Shown here one piece after another: positions 1 to 8,950 of a DNA stretch of 64,000 nucleotides. The stretch comes from an uncultured bacterium (GTDB lineage Bacteria > Verrucomicrobiota > Lentisphaeria > Victivallales > UBA1829). The stretch is taken from NCBI GenBank assembly GCA_900548385.1, contig URKJ01000026.1, positions 3,456 through 67,455 on the forward strand. Reading direction: 5' to 3'. How positions within the stretch are numbered: position 1 is the stretch's first letter; every line of letters begins with the position of its first letter. The translations under genes were made by a program, and so were the position numbers. Under the pieces are notes generated by a model, which made no database searches, was not told the DNA's origin, and was given only the letters and a program-made list of their open reading frames with translations.

Positions 1-708
1 ACTTTTCTTCAACCGCAGCCGCAGGAGGTATTCGTTCGGCGGATATCCGGTTGCCCGCCGGATCTGACGCGTCAGCGTGCTGACCGACATTCCCGCCAGT
101 TTTGCCATCCGGGTTCGCGGCCATGGTTCGGCGGAACGGTCCGAAAGTTCATTGAGCAGCCGGTATACTTCAAGCGGAACATTTTCCGCATCGGGATCCA
201 TGGCGCCGGACAACCGTGACAGGTGAACGATCAGCAGGACGAACAGCGCCGCCATCGCGGAGGCATAATCTTCCCGGCGGCTGTTCTGCTCCTCCTCGAT
301 CGCCGCCAGCAGCTCCAGTATGCGCGGCATCTGTTCCGGCGGCAGATGCAGTCCGCACCCCGCGGAACGTTCCGGCTCCAGCAGAGAGAGACGGCGCAGA
401 AGCGGATAGCGGCTTAATGCAAACAGCGGACTGCCGACTTCGTGCAGATCGAACAGAAGATTGCAGAGCGCCAGGTTGTGCAGATTTTCGTATCCGTGCC
501 GGGTTTGTCCTTTGATCAGAAAAATATCACCTGCGGAGATGGGACGGCGCTCGCCGTGGATCAGGTGTTCTCCCGAACCGCGGTAGACGATCACCAGTTC
601 GGAAAACTCATGGCTGTGCAGATCGTAGGCCTCCTGCGGGTCGCGGCGGATCAGTTTCAGCGGCAGCGTCTTGTTTGCCAGAAAGTCCGAACGGGATAAA
701 ATTGCCAT
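1..708 (-). CDS. AraC-family transcriptional regulator, 3' end cut by window edge
   Basis: The reading frame runs open from ATG at 708 to the window edge, giving 236 codons without a stop. The N-terminal half looks like an AraC-type cupin sugar-binding domain, with the segment DLHSHEFSELVIVYRGSGEH near residues 29-48. The C-terminal part begins a helix-turn-helix (RMAKLAGMSVSTLTRQIRRA), and the second HTH helix pair lies beyond the edge. A ribosome site AAAGGAAC precedes the ATG. The gene is divergent from rhaA with a 108-base shared promoter region, the usual position of RhaS/RhaR-type activators. A role in L-rhamnose control is inferred from that position; the AraC family call is firm. Confidence 0.88.
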   Translation of the reverse strand, partial: MAILSRSDFLANKTLPLKLIRRDPQEAYDLHSHEFSELVIVYRGSGEHLIHGERRPISAGDIFLIKGQTRHGYENLHNLALCNLLFDLHEVGSPLFALSRYPLLRRLSLLEPERSAGCGLHLPPEQMPRILELLAAIEEEQNSRREDYASAMAALFVLLIVHLSRLSGAMDPDAENVPLEVYRLLNELSDRSAEPWPRTRMAKLAGMSVSTLTRQIRRATGYPPNEYLLRLRLKKS

Positions 709-728
709 GACAGTTCCTTTTTGGAACA

Positions 729-757
729 AAAATACTATAAAATGACTCATTTGTCAA
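729..757 (-). promoter_or_regulatory. Promoter of the AraC gene with an overlapping palindrome
   Basis: On the minus strand TTGACA (757-752) is followed after 17 bases by TATTTT (734-729), a good sigma-70 type promoter. The palindrome TGAC-N6-GTCA at 743-756 overlaps the -35 box and lies between the divergent araC and rhaA starts, so it may be an operator. The rhaA promoter itself is not obvious, as expected for an activator-dependent gene. Confidence 0.5.
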
Positions 758-816
758 GGTTTTTTGTTTTGAAAATGCTAAATTTCTTCAGAAAACCAAA
801 ATAGAAAGGGCGTTAT

Positions 817-2076
817 ATGGCACAGCAGAACATTGAACGGAACTATCAGTTTGCAAAAGAGTATTACGCAGGAGTCGGCGTCGATACGGATGCGGCGCTG
901 AAACAGCTTGCGCAAATTCCGATTTCCCTCCATTGCTGGCAGGGCGACGACGTCGGCGGATTCGAACCCGACGCGGGCGGAGCTTCCGGCGGGATCCTGT
1001 CCACCGGAAACTATCCCGGACGCGCCCGGACGCCGCAGGAGCTGCGCAGTGATCTCAACAAGGCGTTTGCTTTGATCCCCGGCAAAAAGCGCCTGAATCT
1101 TCATGCGATCTATCTGGATACCGACAAGCCGGTGGAGCGCAACCGTATCGAGCCGAAACATTTCCAGAGCTGGATCGACTGGGCGAAAGAGCAGAACGCC
1201 GGACTTGATTTCAACCCGACGTTCTTCGGGCATCCCAATGCGGTGTCGAACCTTACGCTGTCCCATCCGGATGACGGGATCCGTCAGTTCTGGATTGAGC
1301 ACGGCATTGCCTGCCGCAAAATCGCGGAGGAAATGGGACGTCAGCTCGGCAATCCCGCTGTGATGAATACCTGGATCCCGGACGGTTTCAAGGATGTGAC
1401 GATCGACCGCCGCGCGGCGCGTGCGCGTCTTGAACAGTCGCTTGACGCGATGTTCGCGGAGAAGATTGCGCCGGAATTCATGCGGGATGCCGTGGAATCC
1501 AAACTGTTCGGGATCGGCGTGGAGACCTGTACGGTGGGCTCCAACGAGTTCTATCTGGGCTATGCGGTCAAAAACGGCGTGATGCTTTGTCTGGACTCCG
1601 GTCACTTCCATCCGACTGAGATCATCAGCGATAAGCTGAGTTCCGTTCTTCTGTTTGTGGACGAGATCCTGCTCCATGTTTCGCGCCCGGTCCGCTGGGA
1701 CAGCGACCATGTGGTTTTCTTCGACGACGAGCTTCAGGCGATTGCCCGCGAGATCGTTTACAACGGTGCGGAGCGGGTGCATATCGGTCTTGATTACTTC
1801 GACGCCACGATCAACCGCATCATCGCCTGGGTGGTCGGCACGCGCAATATGCAGAAAGCCCTGCTGAAGGCGCTTCTGGAACCGGCAAGCCGGCTGAAAG
1901 AGATGGAGAAAAACTTTGACAACGGACGCAAAATGGCGCTTCTGGAAGAGTTGAAGATGTTCCCCCTCGGCGCTGTTTACGACTATTTCTGTGAACAGCA
2001 GTCGGTTCCCGCCGGACTCGATTTCCTGCCGGAGATCGACCAATACGAGAAAACGGTTCTTTCCGCCCGCAAATGA
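817..2076 (+). CDS. rhaA: L-rhamnose isomerase
   Basis: The 419-residue product has the length and sequence of RhaA, the cytoplasmic Mn-dependent enzyme that converts L-rhamnose to L-rhamnulose. Family segments include ISLHCWQGDDVGGFE near residue 35, NLHAIYLD near 93, FFGHPNA, MNTWIPDG near 184, CLDSGHFHPTE near 256 (metal-binding Asp and His) and HIGLDYFDA near 325. The start follows GAAAGGG. No rhaB or rhaD follows here, so the rest of the pathway must lie elsewhere, possibly beyond the left edge next to the divergent AraC gene. Confidence 0.97.
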   Translation: MAQQNIERNYQFAKEYYAGVGVDTDAALKQLAQIPISLHCWQGDDVGGFEPDAGGASGGILSTGNYPGRARTPQELRSDLNKAFALIPGKKRLNLHAIYLDTDKPVERNRIEPKHFQSWIDWAKEQNAGLDFNPTFFGHPNAVSNLTLSHPDDGIRQFWIEHGIACRKIAEEMGRQLGNPAVMNTWIPDGFKDVTIDRRAARARLEQSLDAMFAEKIAPEFMRDAVESKLFGIGVETCTVGSNEFYLGYAVKNGVMLCLDSGHFHPTEIISDKLSSVLLFVDEILLHVSRPVRWDSDHVVFFDDELQAIAREIVYNGAERVHIGLDYFDATINRIIAWVVGTRNMQKALLKALLEPASRLKEMEKNFDNGRKMALLEELKMFPLGAVYDYFCEQQSVPAGLDFLPEIDQYEKTVLSARK

Positions 2077-2087
2077 CGTGCCTGTCC

Positions 2088-2116
2088 GGAGAACCGGCGT
2101 TTCCCGCCGGTTCTCC
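2088..2116 (+). terminator. Hairpin downstream of rhaA
   Basis: A perfect 12-bp stem (2088-2099 with 2105-2116) and a 5-base loop begin 11 bases after the rhaA stop. No clean T-tract follows, so it may act as a 3' end stabiliser rather than a strong intrinsic terminator. Confidence 0.55.
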
Positions 2117-2222
2117 GCGGATCGTTTCAATTCCGATTACCGGGATTTTTTCTGAAAAAACACTTGATTTTTTCCCGTTATTGATGTAGCTTTAAAAAAA
2201 GCAACACGAGCGGGGTATTCTT

Positions 2223-2516
2223 ATGACAGTCGTTTATTTCATTCTGAAAGCGGTTTTATTCCTGATTGCGGAATCGTTTCTTACCTGGTATGCCGCCGAC
2301 CGGATGAAAATCCGCTTTCCTCTGGGAGCGCTGCCTCCGTTTGTCCTGATTTATTGCGCGTTGTTTCTGATCCCCTATGCGGGGTGGATTCTGGCGACGC
2401 TTTTTCTGCTCCGGTTTACTGCGGTTATGACAAATGCCCGCACATGGCCGGAATCTTCCGCATATGCGCTTGTTGTCGTTCCGGTCACATGGCTTGTGAA
2501 AGTTCTTCTTTTCTGA
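2223..2516 (+). CDS. Small hydrophobic membrane protein, unknown function
   Basis: This 97-residue protein is almost entirely hydrophobic, with three probable membrane spans at about residues 3-22, 35-65 and 80-97. The first loop carries the charged stretch AADRMKIRF. I do not recognise a family. The gene lies 65 bases upstream of tsaB on the same strand and could share its transcript. TTGATT at 2164 gives only a weak promoter with TAGCTT at 2187. It is probably real because the frame is uninterrupted and hydrophobicity is consistent, but its function is unknown. Confidence 0.6.
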   Translation: MTVVYFILKAVLFLIAESFLTWYAADRMKIRFPLGALPPFVLIYCALFLIPYAGWILATLFLLRFTAVMTNARTWPESSAYALVVVPVTWLVKVLLF

Positions 2517-2581
2517 CTGTTTCCGGTTGATTTTCTGCAAAAACAGGTTATTTTTCACGAATAGAACTGGAGAACTCATTT

Positions 2582-3271
2582 ATGGAACACAAGACAATCC
2601 GGGCAGCTTTGGATTTTTCATGGAATGAAGCTTCCATCGCGCTTGCCGATGAACACGATACGGTCCTTTTTACTGAAAAAATCATGCTGAACGGTCATGA
2701 CGCATCCGCGTTGCCGGAGCGTTTGGCACAGGCGGCTGCCCATGCGGGGACTCCGCTGTCCGGAGTTACGGAATGGAGCGTTGGAACCGGGCCCGGCGGA
2801 TTTACCGGATTGCGTGTCGCCGCCGCGCTTGTCAGCGGGCTGACTTACGGACATCCGGAGATCAAGGTGCGCGGAGTGCCCTCTGCCGCCGGACTCATCC
2901 GGTCCGCATTCGCCGGGGATTTTCCGCGGAAAGCTGTCGCGCTGTTTGACGGCCGCCGTTCGGAGATTCTGGCCTATGGGATGGAGCTGAAAGACGGTTC
3001 GTATCAGCCGGACGGCTTTACCGCGGTGCTTCAGAAGCCGGAAGAACTTGCCGCCGTTCTTGACAGCGCCCGTGCCGCCGCATTGGAGAAAGACCGTGCC
3101 GCGCTCTGCCGGTTTGCACCGGAACTTGCGGAAAAGATCTGCCATACTCCGTCGATTCAGGCGGAAGAGCTGATTTTCAACGATCCCCGGAATTTTTCCG
3201 CTTCACCGACCGAATTGATTTATCTGCGTGCCGCCGTGTTTGTGGAAGCGCGAATTCCGAGAAAAATCTGA
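2582..3271 (+). CDS. tsaB: tRNA threonylcarbamoyladenosine biosynthesis protein TsaB
   Basis: The 229-residue product is a TsaB (YeaZ) homologue of the ASKHA fold. TsaB works with TsaD and TsaE to make t6A at position 37 of ANN-decoding tRNAs. The diagnostic segment is VGTGPGGFTGLRVAAALVSG near residues 67-86, followed by the DGRRSEI segment near 122. Its length matches the family (about 220-235). GGAG lies 8 bases before the ATG. Only 2 bases separate it from the following gene, which suggests one transcript. TsaB is a catalytically inactive partner of TsaD. Confidence 0.92.
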   Translation: MEHKTIRAALDFSWNEASIALADEHDTVLFTEKIMLNGHDASALPERLAQAAAHAGTPLSGVTEWSVGTGPGGFTGLRVAAALVSGLTYGHPEIKVRGVPSAAGLIRSAFAGDFPRKAVALFDGRRSEILAYGMELKDGSYQPDGFTAVLQKPEELAAVLDSARAAALEKDRAALCRFAPELAEKICHTPSIQAEELIFNDPRNFSASPTELIYLRAAVFVEARIPRKI

Positions 3272-3273
3272 TC

Positions 3274-3996
3274 ATGACGTTCCGCAAACTGGTTTTTTAT
3301 GTTCTGCTTCCGCTGTTTCTGCTGCTGTTGCTGCTGACGGCGGGGAGTGTTTGCGCCGCCATGCTTCTGGATGAGATGCCGATCACATCCAAACTTGCTT
3401 CTTCACTGGATTTTACGCCGATGATGACGGGTATGCGTTCCGTCAACCGCAGTATTTATTCCGCACTGCGTCAACCCCCCGGAAAAGAAGAGGTTCTGGA
3501 ACTGACGGAACGGGAATTCAATGCTCTGCTGGCTGGGACTGCGGGCAATCCGTTTGCCGCTTCTCTGGTCAGGATCCGTTTGCCGGACGAAGTGAAAAAC
3601 GGCCGGCTGGTTTTGGAAGACGGTGTGTTCAACTTTTTTTATCCGTATGATATTCAGCGGGATACGCCGTTCGGCAGATATATCAACATCCGCTGCCGCT
3701 TCCGTCTTTCCATCCGGAATGGAGAACCGGAGATCCGGATTCTTTCCTGCAAAGCGGGAACGCTCCCCGTTTCGGAAGCCAGAGTCCAGAGCATAATCGG
3801 GAAGAAAATGCGCGAGCAGTATTCCGGGACACCGGCGGAACGAATCGTCCGGGCGGGGATTGTCAGTCTGACGATGGAAGAGGAAAAAGCGGTTCTGCGG
3901 TATCGTCCGTATGAACTGATTGAGGCTGCGGACCGGGAATTCAATTCTGACGGACAGCCCCGGATCCGTGAAACTCTGCGTCGGCTGGTTCGCTGA
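3274..3996 (+). CDS. Membrane-anchored protein of unknown function
   Basis: The product is 240 residues with one N-terminal hydrophobic helix (residues 6-32, including a run of leucines), followed by about 205 soluble residues that would face the periplasm. The soluble part alternates strand-like and charged segments (ELTEREFNALLAG near 75) and ends in a basic tail. There are no catalytic motifs that I recognise. It starts 2 bases after tsaB, so it is probably translated from the same message, but that does not show a shared function. The terminator at 4019-4047 follows. Confidence 0.75.
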   Translation: MTFRKLVFYVLLPLFLLLLLLTAGSVCAAMLLDEMPITSKLASSLDFTPMMTGMRSVNRSIYSALRQPPGKEEVLELTEREFNALLAGTAGNPFAASLVRIRLPDEVKNGRLVLEDGVFNFFYPYDIQRDTPFGRYINIRCRFRLSIRNGEPEIRILSCKAGTLPVSEARVQSIIGKKMREQYSGTPAERIVRAGIVSLTMEEEKAVLRYRPYELIEAADREFNSDGQPRIRETLRRLVR

Positions 3997-4018
3997 ATCC
4001 GGATCGGCAAGATAAGAT

Positions 4019-4047
4019 AAAAAAGTACCGCAACAATGCGGTACTTT
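4019..4047. terminator. Bidirectional terminator between convergent genes
   Basis: A perfect 11-bp stem (4022-4032 with 4037-4047) with an ACAA loop sits between the 3' ends of convergent genes. On the minus strand it is followed by six T residues, a strong intrinsic terminator for the tail-fibre-like operon. On the plus strand the tail is shorter (TTT) but may still serve the upstream gene. Confidence 0.85.
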
Positions 4048-4058
4048 CCGGTTGGCAA

Positions 4059-4475
4059 CTACTCTGCCGCCGGAACTTCCCAGCCGCAGAGAACGGAAGA
4101 GTCCGCTTCTCCGTCCCAGACGGAACTGCCGTCTTCGGAGATCGTGACTTTGCGGACCGTGCAGAGATTGCTGTCTGTTTCATTCAGGGCGAGACAGACC
4201 GCCGGATGAATCGTCACCGCCTGCGGATATTTGAATTTGTAGATGCGCACCTGCGGAGTGGATTCCGCCGTTTCTTCAAACAGTGCGTCGCTTCCGGGCG
4301 GAAGTGATTCCGTTTCTTCGATCGTGATGGTTGTTTCGTTGACGGGGCGCCCGCCGGGGGTTCCGTCTCCCGTGTAGAATGCTTTGCGGGTGGTGTCGAA
4401 CATCAGTTCCCCGTCTTCGAGGATGACTTCCTGACGTTCTGCGCTGGTGCCGTAAGGCGGTTTGAAAACTGCCAT
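4059..4475 (-). CDS. Phage tail-fibre-like protein with tropism-determinant-type N-terminus
   Basis: The start is placed at 4475 because GAAGGAGA sits 6 bases upstream; an in-frame ATG at 4493 lies inside the upstream gene and has no site. The product is 138 residues. Residues 17-42 (LEDGELMFDTTRKAFYTGDG, then TPGG) match the short beta module found at the N-terminus of phage tail fibres and the major tropism determinant. The rest is acidic, strand-rich and unassigned. One base separates it from the upstream collagen-like gene, so the pair is translationally coupled. No other phage genes are nearby. The structural resemblance is seen; the role is unknown. Confidence 0.72.
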   Translation of the reverse strand: MAVFKPPYGTSAERQEVILEDGELMFDTTRKAFYTGDGTPGGRPVNETTITIEETESLPPGSDALFEETAESTPQVRIYKFKYPQAVTIHPAVCLALNETDSNLCTVRKVTISEDGSSVWDGEADSSVLCGWEVPAAE

Positions 4476-4476
4476 T

Positions 4477-5073
4477 TCAGATTCTCCTTCCATAACTTAA
4501 CATTGTGCTGCCGGAAAAACGTTCTCCGAGCGACAGCAGAACTTCCGCGCCGGAATAGTCGGGGTCTCCTTCCGGGACGGCGGCGACAGTTCCTTCCGGG
4601 AATGCGAAATTAAGAATCGCGGCATGTTCGGTTCCGCCGTTGGTGACGGTCGGGCTGCTGCCGGACGGAAGCGTGGTGACGCTGCCGATCCGGACCGTTG
4701 CCGCGTTTCCGGTCAGAAAATCGAAGAAATCCGTTTCTGTTCCGCTGTTTCCTGCGTTGAGCCATACCTGATAGGCGGAAAGCCCTTGCGGTCCCTGAAG
4801 ACCGGGGGTGCCCTGCAGCCCCTGTGTTCCCGGTTCACCCTGTGGTCCCTGCGGACCGACCGCTCCGGTGTAGCCGCGCGGACCGCGCAGAAATTCAAAG
4901 AAATCCTCTTCGCTTCCGCTGTGCCCCGCGTCGATCCACACCTGATAGGCGGATGCGCCGTCGGCGTTGTCGAGACGATCCCAGTGGATGCCGTCAACGG
5001 TAGCGTAATAGAGTCCGTTGTTCTTGCGGATTTGCCGGAATACGCCGTTCCGGTTGTCTCCGATCGTGTCCAT
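4477..5073 (-). CDS. Collagen-like repeat protein flanked by duplicated adaptor modules
   Basis: The start at 5073 is chosen because AAGGAGGTA lies 5 bases upstream; a longer frame from 5115 has no such site. The product is 198 residues with no signal peptide. Residues 64-98 form about 11 Gly-X-Y triplets, rich in GPQ and GLQ. On each side is a copy of one module: SAYQVWIDAGHSGSEEDFFE at 41-60 and SAYQVWLNAGNSGTETDFFD at 99-118. Such modules and collagen stalks occur in phage tail fibres and in surface fibres of gut bacteria. It lies 38 bases after an AraC gene and one base before the tail-fibre-like gene. Function not known. Confidence 0.8.
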   Translation of the reverse strand: MDTIGDNRNGVFRQIRKNNGLYYATVDGIHWDRLDNADGASAYQVWIDAGHSGSEEDFFEFLRGPRGYTGAVGPQGPQGEPGTQGLQGTPGLQGPQGLSAYQVWLNAGNSGTETDFFDFLTGNAATVRIGSVTTLPSGSSPTVTNGGTEHAAILNFAFPEGTVAAVPEGDPDYSGAEVLLSLGERFSGSTMLSYGRRI

Positions 5074-5111
5074 CGTGTACCTCCTTCGGTTTTCGACGGG
5101 GCGGAACGATG

Positions 5112-5975
5112 TCAACCGACGGGACCGTATTCGTGCTTCCGCAGAGCGGAGGGGGAGCAGCCGTGCAGCTGTTTGAATTTTCTGCTGAAATAACTGGCGG
5201 ATTCAAAACCGAAATGTTCCACGATCTCATACAGTCGCAGATCGGAGGAAAGCAGCATGACCTTTGCCCGCTCCATCCGGTCGCGGATGACATAATCGAG
5301 AGGGGAATAGCCGGTGTGAAGACGGAACAGTTCGGAAAAACGGCTTTGACTCATTCCCGCGATTTTTGCGAGTCCGGCGAGCGTGATTTTCCCATGGTTG
5401 CCGTTCTGAATATACAGCAGAGCTTTGCGGACGCTTTCCGGAATGCAGCCGACGCGGTCGCCGCTGCGGTGAAGCGCCCGCAGAAGTTCGCTCATCAGGA
5501 TCAGCAGAGCCGCCGAGACGAGCAGATTCGCCCCGGGGCGCAGGTCTTCCTCCTCGTTCCGGACCGACTGTATGCACCGTGCGACCGCATCCGCTGATGT
5601 GTGCGCGAGACGGTATTGGCGGTTCCCCATGGTCTGGAGCATGCCGAGTTCTCCGTACTGTTCCGGCAGAATGGGTGAAAGAAGCAGTTGCAGGGTCCGG
5701 CTTTTTTCATGGATGAACCAGTTGTGGCGGACCCGTGCGGGGATCAGCAGAAAATCGCCCGGACTCAGCAGGATGTCTCTGCCGCCGACTCCGAACGTCA
5801 TGCTGCCGGAATGCACGGCGATGATCTGGAATGACGAATGCGCGTGCATGACGCGTGTTCCGACTTTTTCCGGATAGTCTACGGTGCAGACTTGCAGAAA
5901 CGGCGGCAGCAGGAGCCGATGTGAGAGCGCTGTGTTGCGGATTCCCCCGTCATATAATGTGATGATGCCGGGCAT
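5112..5975 (-). CDS. AraC-family transcriptional regulator
   Basis: The 287-residue product starts at 5975, preceded by AAAGGAGAAA; an upstream in-frame ATG at 6008 lacks a site. Residues 40-100 form a cupin (HAHSSFQIIAVHSGSMTFGV, then LSPGDFLLIPARVRH). Residues 185-285 carry two helix-turn-helix motifs, LAGLAKIAGMSQSRFSELFR and YEIVEHFGFESASYFSRKFK, the AraC/XylS signature. It is divergent from the GH36 alpha-galactosidase gene (115-base gap) and co-directional with the collagen-like pair. It therefore probably controls the galactosidase and may also control the downstream pair. The inducer is not predictable from sequence. Confidence 0.93.
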   Translation of the reverse strand: MPGIITLYDGGIRNTALSHRLLLPPFLQVCTVDYPEKVGTRVMHAHSSFQIIAVHSGSMTFGVGGRDILLSPGDFLLIPARVRHNWFIHEKSRTLQLLLSPILPEQYGELGMLQTMGNRQYRLAHTSADAVARCIQSVRNEEEDLRPGANLLVSAALLILMSELLRALHRSGDRVGCIPESVRKALLYIQNGNHGKITLAGLAKIAGMSQSRFSELFRLHTGYSPLDYVIRDRMERAKVMLLSSDLRLYEIVEHFGFESASYFSRKFKQLHGCSPSALRKHEYGPVG

Positions 5976-6090
5976 GGCAGATTTCTCCTTTTTCGTAAGA
6001 TAAGGCAAAAAAATGATTTTTCAAGTCAGCGAAAAAAATAAAATCCGGCAGTATATTGAGACAACAGTCAATAACAGGGAGAACTGGGTT

Positions 6091-8916
6091 ATGAGTATTC
6101 AGATTGCGGAAGAGAGCGGAAAAGTTCTGCTCAGCACACGGAACATGTCGTATGGGATCGGAATTTCGGCGAAGTGGCGGCTGCCCGTCAATCTGCATTG
6201 GGGCGGGCGTCTTTCTTGTGCGGAGGAGCTGACTCCGCCGGAAGAGATCACATTTTTTGACAACGGCTGCGAGACCGCATTTTATAAGACGGCGTTCTGC
6301 CGTCTTGAGCTGGCCTCGTATACCCGCGACTATATTTACGAGCCCTGCCTGAAAGTGCGGTCGCCGTTCGAGCTGGAGGAGCTGAGATTGCAGTTTTCCG
6401 GCTGGTCCGTTCCCGAAGAGGAGCATTTCCGGTTGGACATGACCGATCCGGCGGAGATGGTGAAAGTCTCCCTGCATTACCGTCTGATTCCGGAACTTGA
6501 TCTGATTCAGCGCTGGACGGAGGTCCGCAATACGTCGGACCGGGAGATCGTGTTTGAAAATCTGTTTTCCGCCTCCTGGACGTTTCCGCGTGCCCGCCGC
6601 TGGCGGCTGAGTCATCTGGAAGGCGGCTGGGGACGCGAATTCATTGTTGCCCGCGAACCGGTCGCCCCGGGGGAAAAGGTTCTGGAAAGCCGTACCGGGA
6701 CAAGCGGTCACCAGCACGCGCCGTTTTTTGCGCTGGACGAAGGAAACGCGACCGAGAAAAGCGGAGAAGTCTATTTCGGAACGTTTCTCTGGAGCGGAAA
6801 CTGGAAGATCGTTGCCGAGCTCGATGAATACCGGGAAATGCGTGTCTGCGGAGGTTATAACAATTTTGATTTTGAATATCCGCTGGCGCCGGGGGAGGCG
6901 CATGAGACGCCTCTGTTCGTCGGCGGATTTACGAAAAACGGATTCGGCACGATGAGCCGTCTTCTGCATCGCTGGCACCAGCGCTGTCTTTATCCGGAAA
7001 ACATGCGGAACAGACCGATGACCGCGCTCTACAATTCTTTCGGCTGTCTGCGCGGTCCGCAGGTGACGGAGAAGAATATTCTTGCACTGATTCCGAAAGC
7101 CGCGGCGGCAGGGATCGAAACGTTCATAATCGACGACGGCTGGCAGAAAAGTTTCGGCGACTGGGTACCGCATCCGGAACGTTTTCCGAACGGGCTGGGA
7201 AGCGTGGTCGCTCTTGCCCATTCTCTGGGGATGACGTTCGGACTCTGGGTGGAGATTGAGCGGGCGCAGGAGAACAGCGAAGTCGCGCGCCGTCATCCCG
7301 AATGGCTGGTGGATGACTCCGATTATTCCCTGTTGAATTTTGCGCTTCCCGAAGTGCTGGATTATGTCCATGCGGAACTGTCCGCTCTGATCCGCGGGAA
7401 CGGAATCGACTACATTAAAACCGATTTCAACCGGTATCTCGGTGTGCCGCATTTCCGGGACCGCCGTTCCATGCGCACCCGGTATCTGAATAATTTTTAT
7501 ACGCTGCTGAAGCGTTTGCGTGCGGAATTCTCGAATGTTTTTTTTGAAAACTGCGCCGCCGGAGCGGGACGGCTCGACATGGAGATGGACCGTTATTTTT
7601 CCCGTATCAACCGGAGCGACAATCAGGACCCGCTGGCGGTGCTCGGTATCCACGAGGGGTTCACATGGCTTCATCCCTCCAAAATGGCGGGCGGCGGATG
7701 CCATATCAGCCGGGCGGTCGAACGGTTCAATCACCGCAGCCCGATACCGCTCTCTTTCATGGCGCATGTCGGAATGATGGGCTGGCTTTCTCTTGGCCTG
7801 CCGCTCGACAAGTCATCGGAAGAGGAGCTGGAGGAGTGTGCGGAATACATCCGGCTTTACAAACGGATCCGGCATGTGACGCACCTCGGAGAACTGCACC
7901 GTCTGGCTTCTTATACGGAAACCGGTTCTCATGCGGCGTTTGAGTTCGTGACGGAAGACGCTTCGGAGGCGGTTCTGCTGCTGTTTGCCCATAATCTGCG
8001 CTATGACGACGCGCTTCCCGAATTCCGCCTGGAGGCGCTGGATCCGGATGCCTGGTACCGGATCGACCGTTATGCGCCGTCCGGTAAAGGATACGGCAAA
8101 CCGGACCCCCTGCCGCGTCCGCAGACCGGGTGTTTCCTGATGGAACACGGTATCCGCGTCATGATGAACGGCGATCTTGACAGCCGGGTCTTTCATCTGC
8201 GCCGGATTGAAGAGCGCCGGGGTGATGTGATCGGGTTCGATCTTCCTTTGGAACTGGGGGACGGATTTTACTCGCTTTCCCTGAACGGCTCTTCCGGACC
8301 GGATGGAATGGAAATCCTTGTGGATGGCAGGATGGTTCATTCTCTTCTGCCGCATTGTTCCGGCATTCTCGAAAGCAAGCCGTTTTTTGCCAAAGGAAAG
8401 ACGCGTTGCCATGTGGAATTCCGTTCGAAAGGTGGGGGCGCGATCAGTGTGAAGACTCCGGTTCTGGCGGAACTGTATTATGAACCGGTCGGCGCGGAAT
8501 TCTTCTGGGAGAAAGAACTCGGCAGGAACAGCGATGAAAGCCGGGACTGTCCATCCGGCAGGCTGGACCTTGATTGGTCCGCGCCCGGCTGGCTCCCGGC
8601 GGAAGCCCGGAACGGCGTGATTTCCTGCGGAAGCGGTTACCGCTATCTGGCGGTGCGCGTATATTCTCCGGATACTCAGGATGTACGCGTCTTTGTCGCA
8701 GCGGATTATTTCTGGCAGATGCGCGTCAACGGGGCGGCGGTGACTCCGGTTCTCGGCGGACCCTCCGATTCCCGGTTCGCCCGCCGGATGAAAATTCATC
8801 TGGAGGCCGGATGGAACGGAATCGTATTTTACCACGGAGCGGGCAGTTGCGGCAGCTGGCTGGATTTCCGCGTCGCGAATCCGGGAACATTGAAATACAG
8901 CTGCCCGTGCAGGTGA
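6091..8916 (+). CDS. GH36-type alpha-galactosidase
   Basis: The start at 6091 is supported by CAGGGAGAAC just upstream; a longer frame from 6013 has none. The 941-residue protein lacks a signal peptide, so it should act in the cytoplasm on imported alpha-galactosides. The N-terminal beta-sandwich is followed by a TIM barrel with ETFIIDDGWQ, YIKTDFNRY (nucleophile Asp445) and RSDNQDP (acid/base Asp510), the GH36 signature. About 200 further residues form beta domains, the last near 840-941 resembling a carbohydrate-binding sandwich. That makes it longer than bacterial GH36 enzymes of about 730 residues. The divergent AraC gene is the likely regulator. Clan GH-D specificity other than alpha-galactosidase cannot be excluded. 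Confidence 0.88.
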   Translation: MSIQIAEESGKVLLSTRNMSYGIGISAKWRLPVNLHWGGRLSCAEELTPPEEITFFDNGCETAFYKTAFCRLELASYTRDYIYEPCLKVRSPFELEELRLQFSGWSVPEEEHFRLDMTDPAEMVKVSLHYRLIPELDLIQRWTEVRNTSDREIVFENLFSASWTFPRARRWRLSHLEGGWGREFIVAREPVAPGEKVLESRTGTSGHQHAPFFALDEGNATEKSGEVYFGTFLWSGNWKIVAELDEYREMRVCGGYNNFDFEYPLAPGEAHETPLFVGGFTKNGFGTMSRLLHRWHQRCLYPENMRNRPMTALYNSFGCLRGPQVTEKNILALIPKAAAAGIETFIIDDGWQKSFGDWVPHPERFPNGLGSVVALAHSLGMTFGLWVEIERAQENSEVARRHPEWLVDDSDYSLLNFALPEVLDYVHAELSALIRGNGIDYIKTDFNRYLGVPHFRDRRSMRTRYLNNFYTLLKRLRAEFSNVFFENCAAGAGRLDMEMDRYFSRINRSDNQDPLAVLGIHEGFTWLHPSKMAGGGCHISRAVERFNHRSPIPLSFMAHVGMMGWLSLGLPLDKSSEEELEECAEYIRLYKRIRHVTHLGELHRLASYTETGSHAAFEFVTEDASEAVLLLFAHNLRYDDALPEFRLEALDPDAWYRIDRYAPSGKGYGKPDPLPRPQTGCFLMEHGIRVMMNGDLDSRVFHLRRIEERRGDVIGFDLPLELGDGFYSLSLNGSSGPDGMEILVDGRMVHSLLPHCSGILESKPFFAKGKTRCHVEFRSKGGGAISVKTPVLAELYYEPVGAEFFWEKELGRNSDESRDCPSGRLDLDWSAPGWLPAEARNGVISCGSGYRYLAVRVYSPDTQDVRVFVAADYFWQMRVNGAAVTPVLGGPSDSRFARRMKIHLEAGWNGIVFYHGAGSCGSWLDFRVANPGTLKYSCPCR

Positions 8917-8950
8917 ACCCGGTCAAGTCCGCTTCCCGGAAAAAGCATAC

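Noticed and set aside
4784..4885. Repetitive Gly-X-Y coding DNA considered as a CRISPR or tandem repeat array
   Set aside because: The periodicity is 9 bases and in frame, fully explained by collagen triplets; there are no spacers.
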